23,365 bases of DNA from Flavobacteriales bacterium UBA7382 (GCA_002469765.1 DKNS01000024.1:1-23365), one strand, 5' to 3'. Positions 14,764 through 22,897 are shown, counted from the stretch's first letter. The notes: generated by a model not told the origin, from the sequence alone. A program made the numbers and translations.

Positions 14764-16052
14764 TTCTCAAGGTCCTCCCCAGCACGCTTTCCGGCGACAA
14801 TGTTTGGGCACCTCCAAGCAAAAGCATCATGCAACGGGCCTTGGCCTTGGCGACATTTGCAGAGGGCACCACCATGTTGCGAAGGCCCTCGGAATCGGAC
14901 GACTGCACCCAAGCCATGATGATGAGCGCCCAACTCGGCGCGACCTTGGAGTTGGGCGACGATGCGGTGGCCGTGAATGGCGTGGCCCGACCTGCGCCCC
15001 GCACCGACACCTTGACCCCAGGAGAATCTGGACTTGGGGCACGCACATTTGGCACCCTTGCCGCCCTGCACGACCACCCCATTCAGCTGGGCCGAGAGGG
15101 CACCCTTGCGGCGCGCTCCTTCGACAGTTGGGCTGACGCTTTGCGCACTTGCGGTGCTGAGGTGGACGGTCAAGGGTACGGGGAATCCCTTTCAGTCAAA
15201 GGCCCCATGCTTTCAGGTGTCTATGAATTGGATGCGAAAGGAACCAGCCAAGTCATCACTGGGTTGTTGTGCAGCCTTCCTTTGCTTGAAGGAAATTCTC
15301 AATTGACAGTCCACAACGTCGTGAGCACCCCCTACATGGAGATGACGTTGGAAATGATGGAGGACTTTGGGCTCCAAGTGGAGGCCCGTCACCTGGAGGA
15401 CAGCCGAACGTGGATCCTGAACATCCCCGGCAACCAAAGGGCGCAGGGCGTGGACATGACCGTCGATGGCGACTGGTCCGGCGCGGCGTTTTTGTTGGGT
15501 TTGGGACTCTTGTGTGCCCCACACTCCTTGACCGTGGAAGGCTTGGCCAGCAGCGTCACCCAAGCGGACGAAGCCATCAAAGGAGCGCTGCTGTTCAGTG
15601 GATGTCGCCTAGCCGGGGTGGACGACGGCATCCAAATCTTTGCAGGAAAACCCAAGGCATTTCAAGTGGACTTGACCGATTGTCCTGACTTGTTTCCTCC
15701 GCTTGCTGCCATGGCCGTATTTGCCAAGAAACCCAGCACGTTCAAGGGGCTACACCGTCTGGACAACAAGGAATCCAACCGCGGCTTGGCCATCCAGGAA
15801 GAATGGGGCAAGCTCGGGATTCAGGTGGACCTAGACGAACCCAACGACACCCTTCGCGTGCACCCAGGAAAGCTTCAAGCTGGACGGATCGACCCGCGGG
15901 GAGACCACCGGATGGCCATGGCGGCCTCGATTCTAGGCGCAGCAGGCGCAGCAGTGGAGATCTTGGACGCCGAATGTGTGGCCAAGAGTTATCCTGCTTT
16001 CTTCGACGACCTCGAAGCGCTGGGCGTGGCGATTCAGGTGGTGGCCAAATGA
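14760..16052 (+). CDS. aroA: 3-phosphoshikimate 1-carboxyvinyltransferase (EPSP synthase)
   Basis: A 430-residue EPSP synthase, joining PEP to shikimate 3-phosphate in the shikimate pathway. Residues aligned by eye to E. coli AroA: Lys21 and Arg26 in PSKSIMQR (K22, R27), Arg119 (R124), Ser163-Gln164 in GTSQ (S170, Q171), Asp310 in CPDLFPPLA (D313), Lys337-Glu338 in NKESNR (K340, E341), Arg384 in GDHRMAMA (R386), and Lys409 in AKSYPAFF (K411). All active-site residues checked are kept. The PEP/glyphosate loop differs: GESGLGARTF replaces GNAGTAMRPL, see findings. The ATG shares ATGA with the ubiE stop. The 3' end overlaps the EI24 gene on the other strand by 19 bp. Confidence 0.95.
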   Translation: MILKVLPSTLSGDNVWAPPSKSIMQRALALATFAEGTTMLRRPSESDDCTQAMMMSAQLGATLELGDDAVAVNGVARPAPRTDTLTPGESGLGARTFGTLAALHDHPIQLGREGTLAARSFDSWADALRTCGAEVDGQGYGESLSVKGPMLSGVYELDAKGTSQVITGLLCSLPLLEGNSQLTVHNVVSTPYMEMTLEMMEDFGLQVEARHLEDSRTWILNIPGNQRAQGVDMTVDGDWSGAAFLLGLGLLCAPHSLTVEGLASSVTQADEAIKGALLFSGCRLAGVDDGIQIFAGKPKAFQVDLTDCPDLFPPLAAMAVFAKKPSTFKGLHRLDNKESNRGLAIQEEWGKLGIQVDLDEPNDTLRVHPGKLQAGRIDPRGDHRMAMAASILGAAGAAVEILDAECVAKSYPAFFDDLEALGVAIQVVAK

Positions 16053-16786
16053 GGCTCAGGAGTGCGGGTCATCAGCACCGCTGAAATCGCCCCAGTCAAT
16101 CCTCCAAATACGGGCCCAACCGTCCACGCCAAAATCGGAAGGGACATCCACGCCCAGAAGGGCAACCCCACGCCCAGAGCGGTTTTCCATTCGCGCAAGC
16201 TTCTGCGCAACCCGTCACGTCCGTCCAGCGCTTCCCGCTCCCAGACGTAGTCCATCATCGACGCGCCGTACACCCAGACACCGAACGCCCAAGTCAACAC
16301 CAGCCAAAATGGGGCCATCACGGGCAACGCCAAAGTCGCCAACCAGCACATCAGCAGCACCCCCCATTCAAAGGCAGCAAGCGTCAACGCCGATCGAAGT
16401 CCGCGCCATGCATCCTTCCATGCGCGACGCCATGAAAAAGGCAATTCCCTTCCAGTCAGCTTGACTTCGGTGGCTTCACTCACCATGGCCAGAATGGGCC
16501 CCATGCACACCAAGACCACGTGCTTGGTGAGCTTGAGCTTGACCACCAAAAGCAACAGTGACACCACGCCTTGGGTCAAGCTTGAGATCCAACCGGCACC
16601 GCGTTCCACACCAAGGGTGTCGACCACGCATTTGGCCACGTCGCCTGCAATCCATGAGATGCCCCACCAACCCAGCACCGACAGCGCCACGGCAACGGTT
16701 GTGGCAGGCCACAACCACATTCGCAATGGCCCTCGAAGCCATGCCCAAGCCTGGCGATGGGCCTGAAACCAACTCAGGTTTGTCAT
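16034..16786 (-). CDS. EI24-domain (CysZ-like) integral membrane protein
   Basis: A 250-residue protein with about five or six hydrophobic segments (about residues 24-45, 68-88, 138-170, 175-195, 215-242). The central stretch LVCMGPILAMVSEATEVKLTG followed by PFSWRRAWKDAWRGLRSAL matches the conserved core of Bacteroidota EI24/CysZ proteins (GPxLAxxSE-x-x-E and PF-x-x-x-x-x-x-D-x-x-RG). E. coli CysZ is a sulfate transporter; the role of this branch is not established, and no sulfur genes lie nearby. Start ATG 16786 gives MTNLSWFQAHRQAW, a normal N-terminus; an in-frame upstream extension to 16822 is less likely. It is a single-gene unit between aroA (convergent, 19-bp overlap) and mpl (divergent, 68-bp gap). 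I see no clear promoter box before it. Confidence 0.82.
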   Translation of the reverse strand: MTNLSWFQAHRQAWAWLRGPLRMWLWPATTVAVALSVLGWWGISWIAGDVAKCVVDTLGVERGAGWISSLTQGVVSLLLLVVKLKLTKHVVLVCMGPILAMVSEATEVKLTGRELPFSWRRAWKDAWRGLRSALTLAAFEWGVLLMCWLATLALPVMAPFWLVLTWAFGVWVYGASMMDYVWEREALDGRDGLRRSLREWKTALGVGLPFWAWMSLPILAWTVGPVFGGLTGAISAVLMTRTPEPHLATT

Positions 16787-16854
16787 GTTGCTAATGTGAG
16801 AAAATGAGCGGGAGCCTGCCAACTCTGGCTGCGGAAAGATGTGAACTTTCCGAC

Positions 16855-18228
16855 ATGCGAATTCACTTGATCGCCGTGGGCGGAAGCGCCATGCACAATT
16901 TTGCCTTGGCCTTGTCCCACGCAGGCCACCACGTCACGGGGAGTGACGACCAAATCTTCGAGCCGAGCCGCGGGCGGTTGGCCAAAGCGGGACTTCTTCC
17001 CAAACAAGAGGGCTGGCACCCGTCCAACATCACCTCTGATTTGGACGTGGTCATCCTGGGCATGCACGCCCTTGCTCACAACCCTGAACTCCTGCGTGCC
17101 CAAGAACTCGGGTTGACCATCCAGAGCTACCCTGAATTCTTGCGCTTTGCCACAGAGCAGAAGAAGCGGATGGTGGTGGCCGGGAGCCATGGCAAAACCA
17201 CGGTCACTTCCATGGTGCTCCACGCGCTGCACGGCGCCGGGGTGGAAACAGACCTCATGGTGGGGGCGCAATTGGATGGATTTGACCGCATGGTCGACCT
17301 GGACGATCGGCACGACTGGGCCGTAATTGAGGGTGACGAATACCTCAGCTCCCCGATCGACCGAAGGCCCAAATTTTTGTGGTACGGACCCCATGTGACC
17401 ATCTTAACTGGAATCGCATGGGACCACGTGAACGTGTTTCCCACAGAGGAAAACTATGTGTCCCAATTTTCGGCTTACCTCCGCACCGTCCAACCGGAGG
17501 GCGTGGTGGTGTACTGCGAGGAGGACCCCAAGGTTCGCGCAGTGGTGGCCGAAGTGCGACCCGAGCGGCCAGACGTTTCGTGGATTCCCTACCGCACCCC
17601 TGAGCACAGGCCCACCCCGAAGGGCAGTGAAGTGCGTTGGGGCGGTGACTTCCTCGAGATGAAGCTCCTGGGCGCCCACAACATGCAAAACTTGGCCGCG
17701 GCGCGGCAAGCATGTCACGCCATGGGGCTCTCTCACGACGCGTTTGACCTGAACATGGCGAGCTTCACTGGGGCATCACGTCGGCTTGAAGTGGCAGAAG
17801 AGGACCCGGGGCAGGCTTTCACAGCGTTCCGAGATTTTGCCCACGCGCCCTCCAAATTGAAGGCCACTCAGGCATCGGTGGTGGGACAATTTCCTGAACG
17901 GAAAGTCACCGCCTTCTTTGAACTTCACACCTTCAGCAGCTTGAACCGGACATTCCTGCCTCAATACGACGCTGCCATGGACGCCGTGGACCATGCTGTG
18001 GTGTTCTTCGATCCTGCAGTGGTGGCGCACAAACGCTTGCCAGAACTCAACGCATCGTTCGTCAAGTCCTGTTTTGGCAGGGAAGATTTGGAGGTGGTGA
18101 CCTCCGCAAAAGCTTTGGAGGCACGGCTGGCCCAAGTACCCGGCCAGAACCATGTATTGCTGTTGATGAGCAGCGGTCGGTTTGGAGGCGCCAACCTCAG
18201 CCGAGCCCAACGTCGAGAGACATCATGA
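16855..18228 (+). CDS. mpl: Mpl-type Mur ligase (UDP-MurNAc:tripeptide ligase)
   Basis: A 457-residue Mur ligase. The N-terminal domain reads MRIHLIAVGGSAMHNFALALSHAGHHVTGSDDQIFEPS, distinctive of Mpl rather than MurC (GSAM in place of GIGGIGMSG). ATP P-loop GSHGKTT (110-116), EGDEY (159-163) and WDHVNVFPT (189-197) follow, then a C-terminal ligase domain with GASRRLEV and DFAHAPSKLKAT. Mpl reattaches recycled L-Ala-D-Glu-meso-Dap tripeptide to UDP-MurNAc, so it belongs to cell-wall recycling. ATG 16855 matches the family start; ATG 16804 would add 17 residues with no family support. The 3' end overlaps the ZIP gene on the opposite strand by 32 bp. It is probably a single-gene transcript. Confidence 0.93.
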   Translation: MRIHLIAVGGSAMHNFALALSHAGHHVTGSDDQIFEPSRGRLAKAGLLPKQEGWHPSNITSDLDVVILGMHALAHNPELLRAQELGLTIQSYPEFLRFATEQKKRMVVAGSHGKTTVTSMVLHALHGAGVETDLMVGAQLDGFDRMVDLDDRHDWAVIEGDEYLSSPIDRRPKFLWYGPHVTILTGIAWDHVNVFPTEENYVSQFSAYLRTVQPEGVVVYCEEDPKVRAVVAEVRPERPDVSWIPYRTPEHRPTPKGSEVRWGGDFLEMKLLGAHNMQNLAAARQACHAMGLSHDAFDLNMASFTGASRRLEVAEEDPGQAFTAFRDFAHAPSKLKATQASVVGQFPERKVTAFFELHTFSSLNRTFLPQYDAAMDAVDHAVVFFDPAVVAHKRLPELNASFVKSCFGREDLEVVTSAKALEARLAQVPGQNHVLLLMSSGRFGGANLSRAQRRETS

Positions 18229-19021
18229 CAATGAATCCTCCGATGAAACCCAAGGTGGCGATGTCGGTGTACTTGTCCCGTTGGGTCTCTGGGATGACTT
18301 CTTCGATGACGACGTAAATCATCGCTCCGGCAGCAAACGAGAGCGCATACGGCAAAATGGGCCGCATGGCCATCACCGCAACCGCGCCAACCACCGCGGC
18401 CACAGGCTCCACAACCGCCGACAATTGCCCGAACCACCAAGCTCTCGTCCGGCTCACCCCGTCGCGCCTCAAAGGCATGCTGACCGACAGCCCTTCCGGA
18501 AAGTTCTGGATGCCAATTCCAATGGCCAGGGCCACGGCTCCGGCCGTGGTCGCTCCATCCAACCCCAGCGCAGCACCGCCAAACAACACCCCCACCGCCA
18601 ACCCTTCTGGAATGTTGTGGAGAGTGATGGCCAACACCAAAAGCGTGGTGCGGTGCCAATCGGTTTTGGGACCCTCCGCCTCTTCCTTTTTGAAATTGAT
18701 GTGCAGGTGAGGCGTGAACTTGTCCAACATGAAAATGAACAAGGCCCCCAGACCGAAACCAATGGCCGGAGGACCCACCTTTTCGAACCCTTCTCCCCCT
18801 GTCATCTCAATTGCGGGCGCCAACAGCGACCAAAAACTTGCCGCCACCATCACCCCACCCGTGAACCCCAGCATGCCATCAAACCACTTTCGGTTCATGC
18901 TCTTGAACGGAAACACGAGCGCGGCCCCAGCCGCAGTCATGGCCCAAGTGAACAACGTTCCCACCAAAGCGGCCTTCACCGGCCCCATGGACTCCATCCA
19001 CACAATCAACCCTTCCATCAT
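18197..19021 (-). CDS. ZIP family divalent-metal transporter (GufA-like)
   Basis: A 274-residue membrane protein with about eight helices. Two metal-site helices are clear: HNIPEGLAVG (135-144) and QNFPEGLSVS (172-181), plus Glu205 in VVEPVAA and a late EEVIPE (240-245). The QNFPEG form with MPLRRDG after it is characteristic of the GufA subfamily of ZIP proteins, which move zinc or other divalent cations into the cytoplasm. A short loop with HLHINFKKEE (105-114) lies between helices 3 and 4, where ZIP proteins carry a metal-binding loop. Start is the first of tandem ATGs at 19016-19021; the longer in-frame extension lies inside sixA on the other strand. It diverges from sixA across 29 bp containing a perfect palindrome. 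Confidence 0.93.
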   Translation of the reverse strand: MMEGLIVWMESMGPVKAALVGTLFTWAMTAAGAALVFPFKSMNRKWFDGMLGFTGGVMVAASFWSLLAPAIEMTGGEGFEKVGPPAIGFGLGALFIFMLDKFTPHLHINFKKEEAEGPKTDWHRTTLLVLAITLHNIPEGLAVGVLFGGAALGLDGATTAGAVALAIGIGIQNFPEGLSVSMPLRRDGVSRTRAWWFGQLSAVVEPVAAVVGAVAVMAMRPILPYALSFAAGAMIYVVIEEVIPETQRDKYTDIATLGFIGGFIVMMSLDVGLG

Positions 19022-19034
19022 GGGCGCAAGATAT

Positions 19035-19049
19035 TCACGACATTCGTGA
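19035..19049. promoter_or_regulatory. 15-bp palindrome TCACGA-CAT-TCGTGA between zip and sixA
   Basis: Perfect 6-bp inverted repeats around a 3-bp centre, filling half of the 29-bp divergent gap and ending 1 bp before the sixA ATG. Size and symmetry suit a dimeric repressor operator; no regulator gene is nearby. Function is inferred from position only. Confidence 0.4.
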
Positions 19050-19050
19050 C

Positions 19051-19545
19051 ATGAAGCGATTGTTCGTGGTCCGACATGGAAAAGCGGAAGCCAAGCACCC
19101 CAATGGGGACTTTCACCGTGCCTTGGCCCCACGAGGGCAGGGAGATGCAGAGGCCCTCGGACAATGGAGTCACGGTGCGCATGTGTTGGGAAGTCCCGTG
19201 TTGACCAGTCCGGCAATTCGCACCACCCAAACCACATCCATCCTGCGTGAAGTGTGGGGCGCCGAAGAGACGGCCATCACCGTGCTCGAGGACGGGTATT
19301 TGGCAAGCGACCGGGCATGGCTCGGCTGGATCAACGCCCTCAGCGACGAGCATGAACAAGCTTGGATTGTGGGGCACAATCCTGGGTTGAGCGAGCTTGT
19401 GGAGCGTCTGACGGAACAGCCGCTGTGGCTGCCCACATGTGGCATGGCAGAGATTGAGCTTCAAATCGAACAATGGGACGCGGCTTTTGCAGGCGTCGGT
19501 CGATTGCGCGGGTTGTTCACCCCCAAATCCTCGTTGTGCCCATGA
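19051..19545 (+). CDS. sixA: SixA-like phosphohistidine phosphatase
   Basis: A 164-residue histidine phosphatase. It has the family RHG at once (Arg8, His9, Gly10 in LFVVRHGKAE), SPAIRTTQT with Arg57 and VGHNPGLSE with the second catalytic His109. Short length with no cap domain, and HPNGDFHRALAPRGQGDA after the RHG, mark the SixA group, which removes phosphate from histidine on phosphorelay or PTS proteins. No phosphorelay or PTS gene lies nearby, so the target is unknown; some family members act on small phosphate esters. ATG 19051 begins immediately at the family N-terminus. Its stop overlaps the next start (ATGA), so it is coupled to the permease gene. Confidence 0.92.
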   Translation: MKRLFVVRHGKAEAKHPNGDFHRALAPRGQGDAEALGQWSHGAHVLGSPVLTSPAIRTTQTTSILREVWGAEETAITVLEDGYLASDRAWLGWINALSDEHEQAWIVGHNPGLSELVERLTEQPLWLPTCGMAEIELQIEQWDAAFAGVGRLRGLFTPKSSLCP

Positions 19546-20642
19546 CACGGTCCAACGCTGCGTGGTGGGTGTTGGCGGTGCTGCTCGCCCTGTTCCTGTG
19601 GCGCTTTGGTCAGCTTGCCTCCTACCTCTTGGGGGCCATTGCCTTGAGTTTTGCCGGGCGGCCTGTCGTGCAATGGATCGCAGCCCGCCGCTTGGGGTCC
19701 AAGACCGTTGGCCACGGTTTCGGTGCAGCCTCGACCCTCGCGCTCATGGTGGCCTTGTTGACAGGTGTCGTCTTGCTATTCACACCTCTGCTCGCCCAAC
19801 AAGCGGCCGCGCTGGCTCATGTCGACTCCGCAGCGCTCATTGCCGCTTGGAACGACCTTCTGAAAATGGTGGACCGTTACACCACTTGGGTGGACCTGAG
19901 CGGTCAAGGCGTGGCCAACAGCGCCTACCTCGCCGACCAATTGACACACATGATTCCTGTGGACGCCCTGAGCGGCATGTTGACGGGGCTGCTTTCGTCC
20001 CTTGGCAACGTCTTCGTGGCGGGGTTCTCCGTCTTGTTCATGGCCTTCTTTTTAATGAGGGAACCCGACCTCTTCCATCGCCTGGTGATGGGATTGACAC
20101 CACCCTCGCAACAGGAGTCTGCCCAGCGCATCCTGTCCCGATCCGGCGAATTGTTGACACGCTATTTCGGTGGATTGGTCATTCAAGTGAGCATCGTCAC
20201 CACGGTGGTGGGCATGGGCTTGACCGTCATCGGGGTGCCTCATGGCCTGTTGCTGGGTCTGCTGGCTGGGCTGTTCAATTTGATTCCCTACCTCGGGCCC
20301 ATTGCTGGTGTGCTCGTAGGGTTGGTCGTCATGGTGTCGAGCGGCATCGATGGCGGCACTTTGGGATGGGGACTGGCCATGTTTGCGGCGGCCCAAGCCA
20401 TAGACAATGTGTTCACCCAGCCAGTGGTTTTTGCCAAAAGGGTGTTCGCCCATCCACTGGAGATTTTCATCGTCGTCTCCGTGGCTGGAAGCTTGGCAGG
20501 GCCGATGGGCATGGTGCTGGCCATTCCGGGCTACACACTCATCCGCATCGTGGCTCGAGAATTTCTGCAGGAAGTGCCTTGGGTTCAAGCCCTTACGCAA
20601 CGCATGGATTCCCCGGAGCATGGGGATGTGAATGCAGGGTGA
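19542..20642 (+). CDS. AI-2E/PerM family membrane permease
   Basis: A 366-residue protein with about seven or eight helices: two or three near the N-terminus (about 8-35 and 60-85), then a soluble stretch (about 90-150), and a C-terminal bundle including VFVAGFSVLFMAFFLMREPD, FGGLVIQVSIVTTVVGMGL, and GLFNLIPYLGPIAG. The last, with the N/L-I-P-Y-x-G-P core, and the later QAIDNVFTQPVVFAKRV (P-x-x-x-G/K) identify PF01594. Members include the E. coli TqsA autoinducer-2 exporter and sodium/proton antiporters; the substrate here is unknown. ATG 19542 overlaps the sixA stop; a longer frame into sixA has no family support. Confidence 0.9.
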   Translation: MTRSNAAWWVLAVLLALFLWRFGQLASYLLGAIALSFAGRPVVQWIAARRLGSKTVGHGFGAASTLALMVALLTGVVLLFTPLLAQQAAALAHVDSAALIAAWNDLLKMVDRYTTWVDLSGQGVANSAYLADQLTHMIPVDALSGMLTGLLSSLGNVFVAGFSVLFMAFFLMREPDLFHRLVMGLTPPSQQESAQRILSRSGELLTRYFGGLVIQVSIVTTVVGMGLTVIGVPHGLLLGLLAGLFNLIPYLGPIAGVLVGLVVMVSSGIDGGTLGWGLAMFAAAQAIDNVFTQPVVFAKRVFAHPLEIFIVVSVAGSLAGPMGMVLAIPGYTLIRIVAREFLQEVPWVQALTQRMDSPEHGDVNAG

Positions 20643-20696
20643 ACAATTGTTGATGAAATCCATCGGCCAACCACAAACGGTGGCTTCACTTTGGTC

Positions 20697-20704
20697 TACC
20701 TTTG
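20697..20704 (+). promoter_or_regulatory. Bacteroidota -7 box (TAccTTTG) for pyrG
   Basis: Exact TAnnTTTG in the 72-bp gap before pyrG, ending 10 bp before the ATG, so the leader would be only a few nucleotides. No clear -33 TTTG lies about 20 bp upstream (the sequence there is ACCACAAACGG). Confidence 0.6.
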
Positions 20705-20714
20705 AATCCCGTAT

Positions 20715-22412
20715 ATGCGGGACATCTCTACTCCAATTTCTTCTTCCACCGACACCCTGGCCAGCGGCCGGAACAGCCGGTATATTTTTGTCACTGGCGG
20801 CGTGAGCAGCAGCCTCGGAAAAGGCATTGTGAGTGCCTCTCTTGCCAAATTGCTTCAAGCCCGCGGCTACTCTGTGACGATCCAAAAGTTGGACCCGTAC
20901 ATCAACGTTGACCCAGGCACTCTGAATCCCTACGAGCACGGCGAGTGCTATGTAACGGTGGATGGCGCGGAAACAGATTTGGATTTGGGCCACTACGAGC
21001 GTTTTCTCAACGTTCAAACCACGCAAGCCAACAACATCACCACTGGGCGTATCTACCAGAGTGTCATTGACAAAGAGCGCCGCGGCGAGTACCTCGGCAA
21101 GACTGTTCAAATCATCCCGCACATCACAGACGAAATCAAGCGATGTGTTCAGATTCTGGGATCCAAGAAGGACTACGATTTCGTAATTACAGAAATCGGA
21201 GGCACCGTGGGCGACATCGAATCGTTGCCCTACATCGAGGCAGTGCGTCAGATGAAATGGGAAAGTCCCGAAGACACCCTGGTGGTGCATCTGACCCTGG
21301 TGCCCTACTTGTCAGCTGCAGGAGAACTGAAGACCAAACCAACCCAGCACTCCGTCAAGCAACTGCTCGAATTTGGCGTGCAAGCCGACATTCTGGTCTG
21401 TCGCACCGAGCATCCGTTGCCGACCAACGTTCGCTCCAAACTGGCTCGGTTCTGCAACGTCGCCACGGACGCTGTAATCGAAAGCATTGACGCGGATTCC
21501 ATCTACGACGTGCCCCTGCTCATGCAGCAGGAGAAGTTCGATGAGGTTGTGCTGCGCAAATTGGGCATGGATTCCGCCGACACGTCGGCCAACCTCCACG
21601 AATGGCGAGACTTCCTCAGCCGTTACAAGAACCCAAGGCGCTCCGTCAAGGTAGGCTTGGTCGGAAAATACGTCGAGCTGAAGGACAGCTACAAAAGCAT
21701 CGCCGAAGCCCTTGACCATGCAGGAGCCAAACTGGAAACCAGCATCGATTTAGATTGGATCCACAGCGAGCAGTTGACTGGCGACAATCTCACTGCCCGG
21801 CTTTCTGGCCTGGACGCCATTTTGGTGGCGCCTGGATTTGGGTCCCGCGGCATCGACGGCAAACTCCTTGCCGTGGAACACGCCCGCACAACGGGAACAC
21901 CCTTCTTCGGCATTTGCCTAGGGATGCAATGCGCGGTGGTGGAATTTGCCCGCAACGTCCTTCACCTCGAGGAGGCTCACTCTGCGGAGATCAAAGAGTA
22001 CACCCCACACCCCGTCATCGACATGATGGCGGAGCAGAAGAGCATCACCAACATGGGCGGCACCATGCGTCTTGGGGAATACCCTTGCGAGCTCCAAACC
22101 GGCTCGAAGGCACACACGGCTTATGGAGATGTCGAATTGGTGGACGAACGGCACCGCCACCGTTACGAGTTCAACAGCTCGTATCGAAGCCAATTCGAGA
22201 AAGCCGGGATGATTGCCACAGGCATCAACCCTGACAACGACTTGGTCGAAATCGTGGAGATTCCGTCGCACCCCTATTTCGTGGCCTCCCAATTCCATCC
22301 GGAATACGCCAGCACAGTACTCAAGCCGCATCCCTTGTTTGTGTCCTTCGTGGAGGCCACCGTGATTCATTCGGCGTCCCAAGACGTCGCGGCAAGTTCT
22401 GCCAAAGCCTGA
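20715..22412 (+). CDS. pyrG: CTP synthase (glutamine-hydrolysing)
   Basis: A 565-residue CTP synthase. The synthetase half opens RYIFVTGGVSSSLGKGIVSAS (22-42) with the P-loop, then DPYINVDPGTLNPYEHGE and EIGGTVGDIES (160-170). The glutamine amidotransferase half has the GICLGMQCAVVEFARNV nucleophile Cys401 with His528 and Glu530 in FHPEY. It makes CTP from UTP, ATP and glutamine. The N-terminus is about 18 residues longer than E. coli PyrG and rich in Ser/Thr. No ATG, GTG or TTG occurs between 20715 and the family core, so the extension is real if the gene starts in frame. It ends 4 bp from the convergent elaA stop. yidC, a common neighbour in related genomes, is not here. Confidence 0.97.
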   Translation: MRDISTPISSSTDTLASGRNSRYIFVTGGVSSSLGKGIVSASLAKLLQARGYSVTIQKLDPYINVDPGTLNPYEHGECYVTVDGAETDLDLGHYERFLNVQTTQANNITTGRIYQSVIDKERRGEYLGKTVQIIPHITDEIKRCVQILGSKKDYDFVITEIGGTVGDIESLPYIEAVRQMKWESPEDTLVVHLTLVPYLSAAGELKTKPTQHSVKQLLEFGVQADILVCRTEHPLPTNVRSKLARFCNVATDAVIESIDADSIYDVPLLMQQEKFDEVVLRKLGMDSADTSANLHEWRDFLSRYKNPRRSVKVGLVGKYVELKDSYKSIAEALDHAGAKLETSIDLDWIHSEQLTGDNLTARLSGLDAILVAPGFGSRGIDGKLLAVEHARTTGTPFFGICLGMQCAVVEFARNVLHLEEAHSAEIKEYTPHPVIDMMAEQKSITNMGGTMRLGEYPCELQTGSKAHTAYGDVELVDERHRHRYEFNSSYRSQFEKAGMIATGINPDNDLVEIVEIPSHPYFVASQFHPEYASTVLKPHPLFVSFVEATVIHSASQDVAASSAKA

Positions 22413-22416
22413 GTTC

Positions 22417-22893
22417 TTATTCCTTCATCGGCTTCAACATCGCCACATGGGGAATTCCGTCCTCGAGGTAGGTCTCTCCGCATGGCACAAAGCCGAGGTC
22501 TCGGTAGAACTGCCCGAGATAGCATTGGGCTGAGATTCGGACGTCGAGTCCCGGCCATTCTCGCCGACACACTTCCAGGCTCCGATGCATCAGCACCTTG
22601 CCCAATCCAGTGCCACGCAAATCGCTGCGTGTCGCCACTCGTCCGATGCTGGGTTCTTTGTAACTGACCCCTGGTGCAAGCACGCGGGTGCAGCAAGCCG
22701 CCGCAACACCTTTGGATTCATCCTCGTCGGAAGCCCACACGTGAATGCTCCTCAGGTCCTTGCCATCCAGCTCGCTGTAGGGACAATTTTGCTCCAACAC
22801 GAAGACATCGATGCGCAAACGCAAGATCGCATGCAATTCATCGCGGTCCATTTTCGACCACGGCTTGGCATTCCAGGTAAGGCCCCTCTCCAT
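22417..22893 (-). CDS. elaA: ElaA-like GNAT family N-acetyltransferase
   Basis: A 158-residue GNAT protein matching E. coli ElaA along its length: LHAILRLRIDVFVLEQNCPYSELDGKD (20-46, the ElaA hallmark VFVVEQ-x-x-Y-x-E-x-D-x-x-D), IGRVATRSDLRGTGLGKVLM (83-102) with the acetyl-CoA pyrophosphate loop R-G-x-G-L-G, ISAQCYLGQFYRDLGF (120-135), and the C-terminal EDGIPHVAM (144-152). It should transfer an acetyl group from acetyl-CoA; no substrate is firmly known for ElaA. ATG 22893 is 4 bp after an exact -7 box. It converges on pyrG with a 4-bp gap and follows a terminator for the upstream OMP gene, so it is transcribed alone. Confidence 0.92.
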   Translation of the reverse strand: MERGLTWNAKPWSKMDRDELHAILRLRIDVFVLEQNCPYSELDGKDLRSIHVWASDEDESKGVAAACCTRVLAPGVSYKEPSIGRVATRSDLRGTGLGKVLMHRSLEVCRREWPGLDVRISAQCYLGQFYRDLGFVPCGETYLEDGIPHVAMLKPMKE

Positions 22894-22897
22894 GGAC

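Noticed and set aside
19439..20653. 404-codon open frame on the plus strand shadowing the AI-2E permease
   Set aside because: Shifted frame of a clear membrane protein; the translation is Arg/His/Gly-rich without hydrophobic helices.
20671..20683. CCAC-AAACG-GTGG inverted repeat upstream of pyrG
   Set aside because: Four-base arms, no T run, and no match to a known leader element; too weak to call.
20052..21290. 412-codon open frame on the minus strand across the permease and pyrG
   Set aside because: It spans two well-supported genes and their promoter region, and has no recognisable family features.
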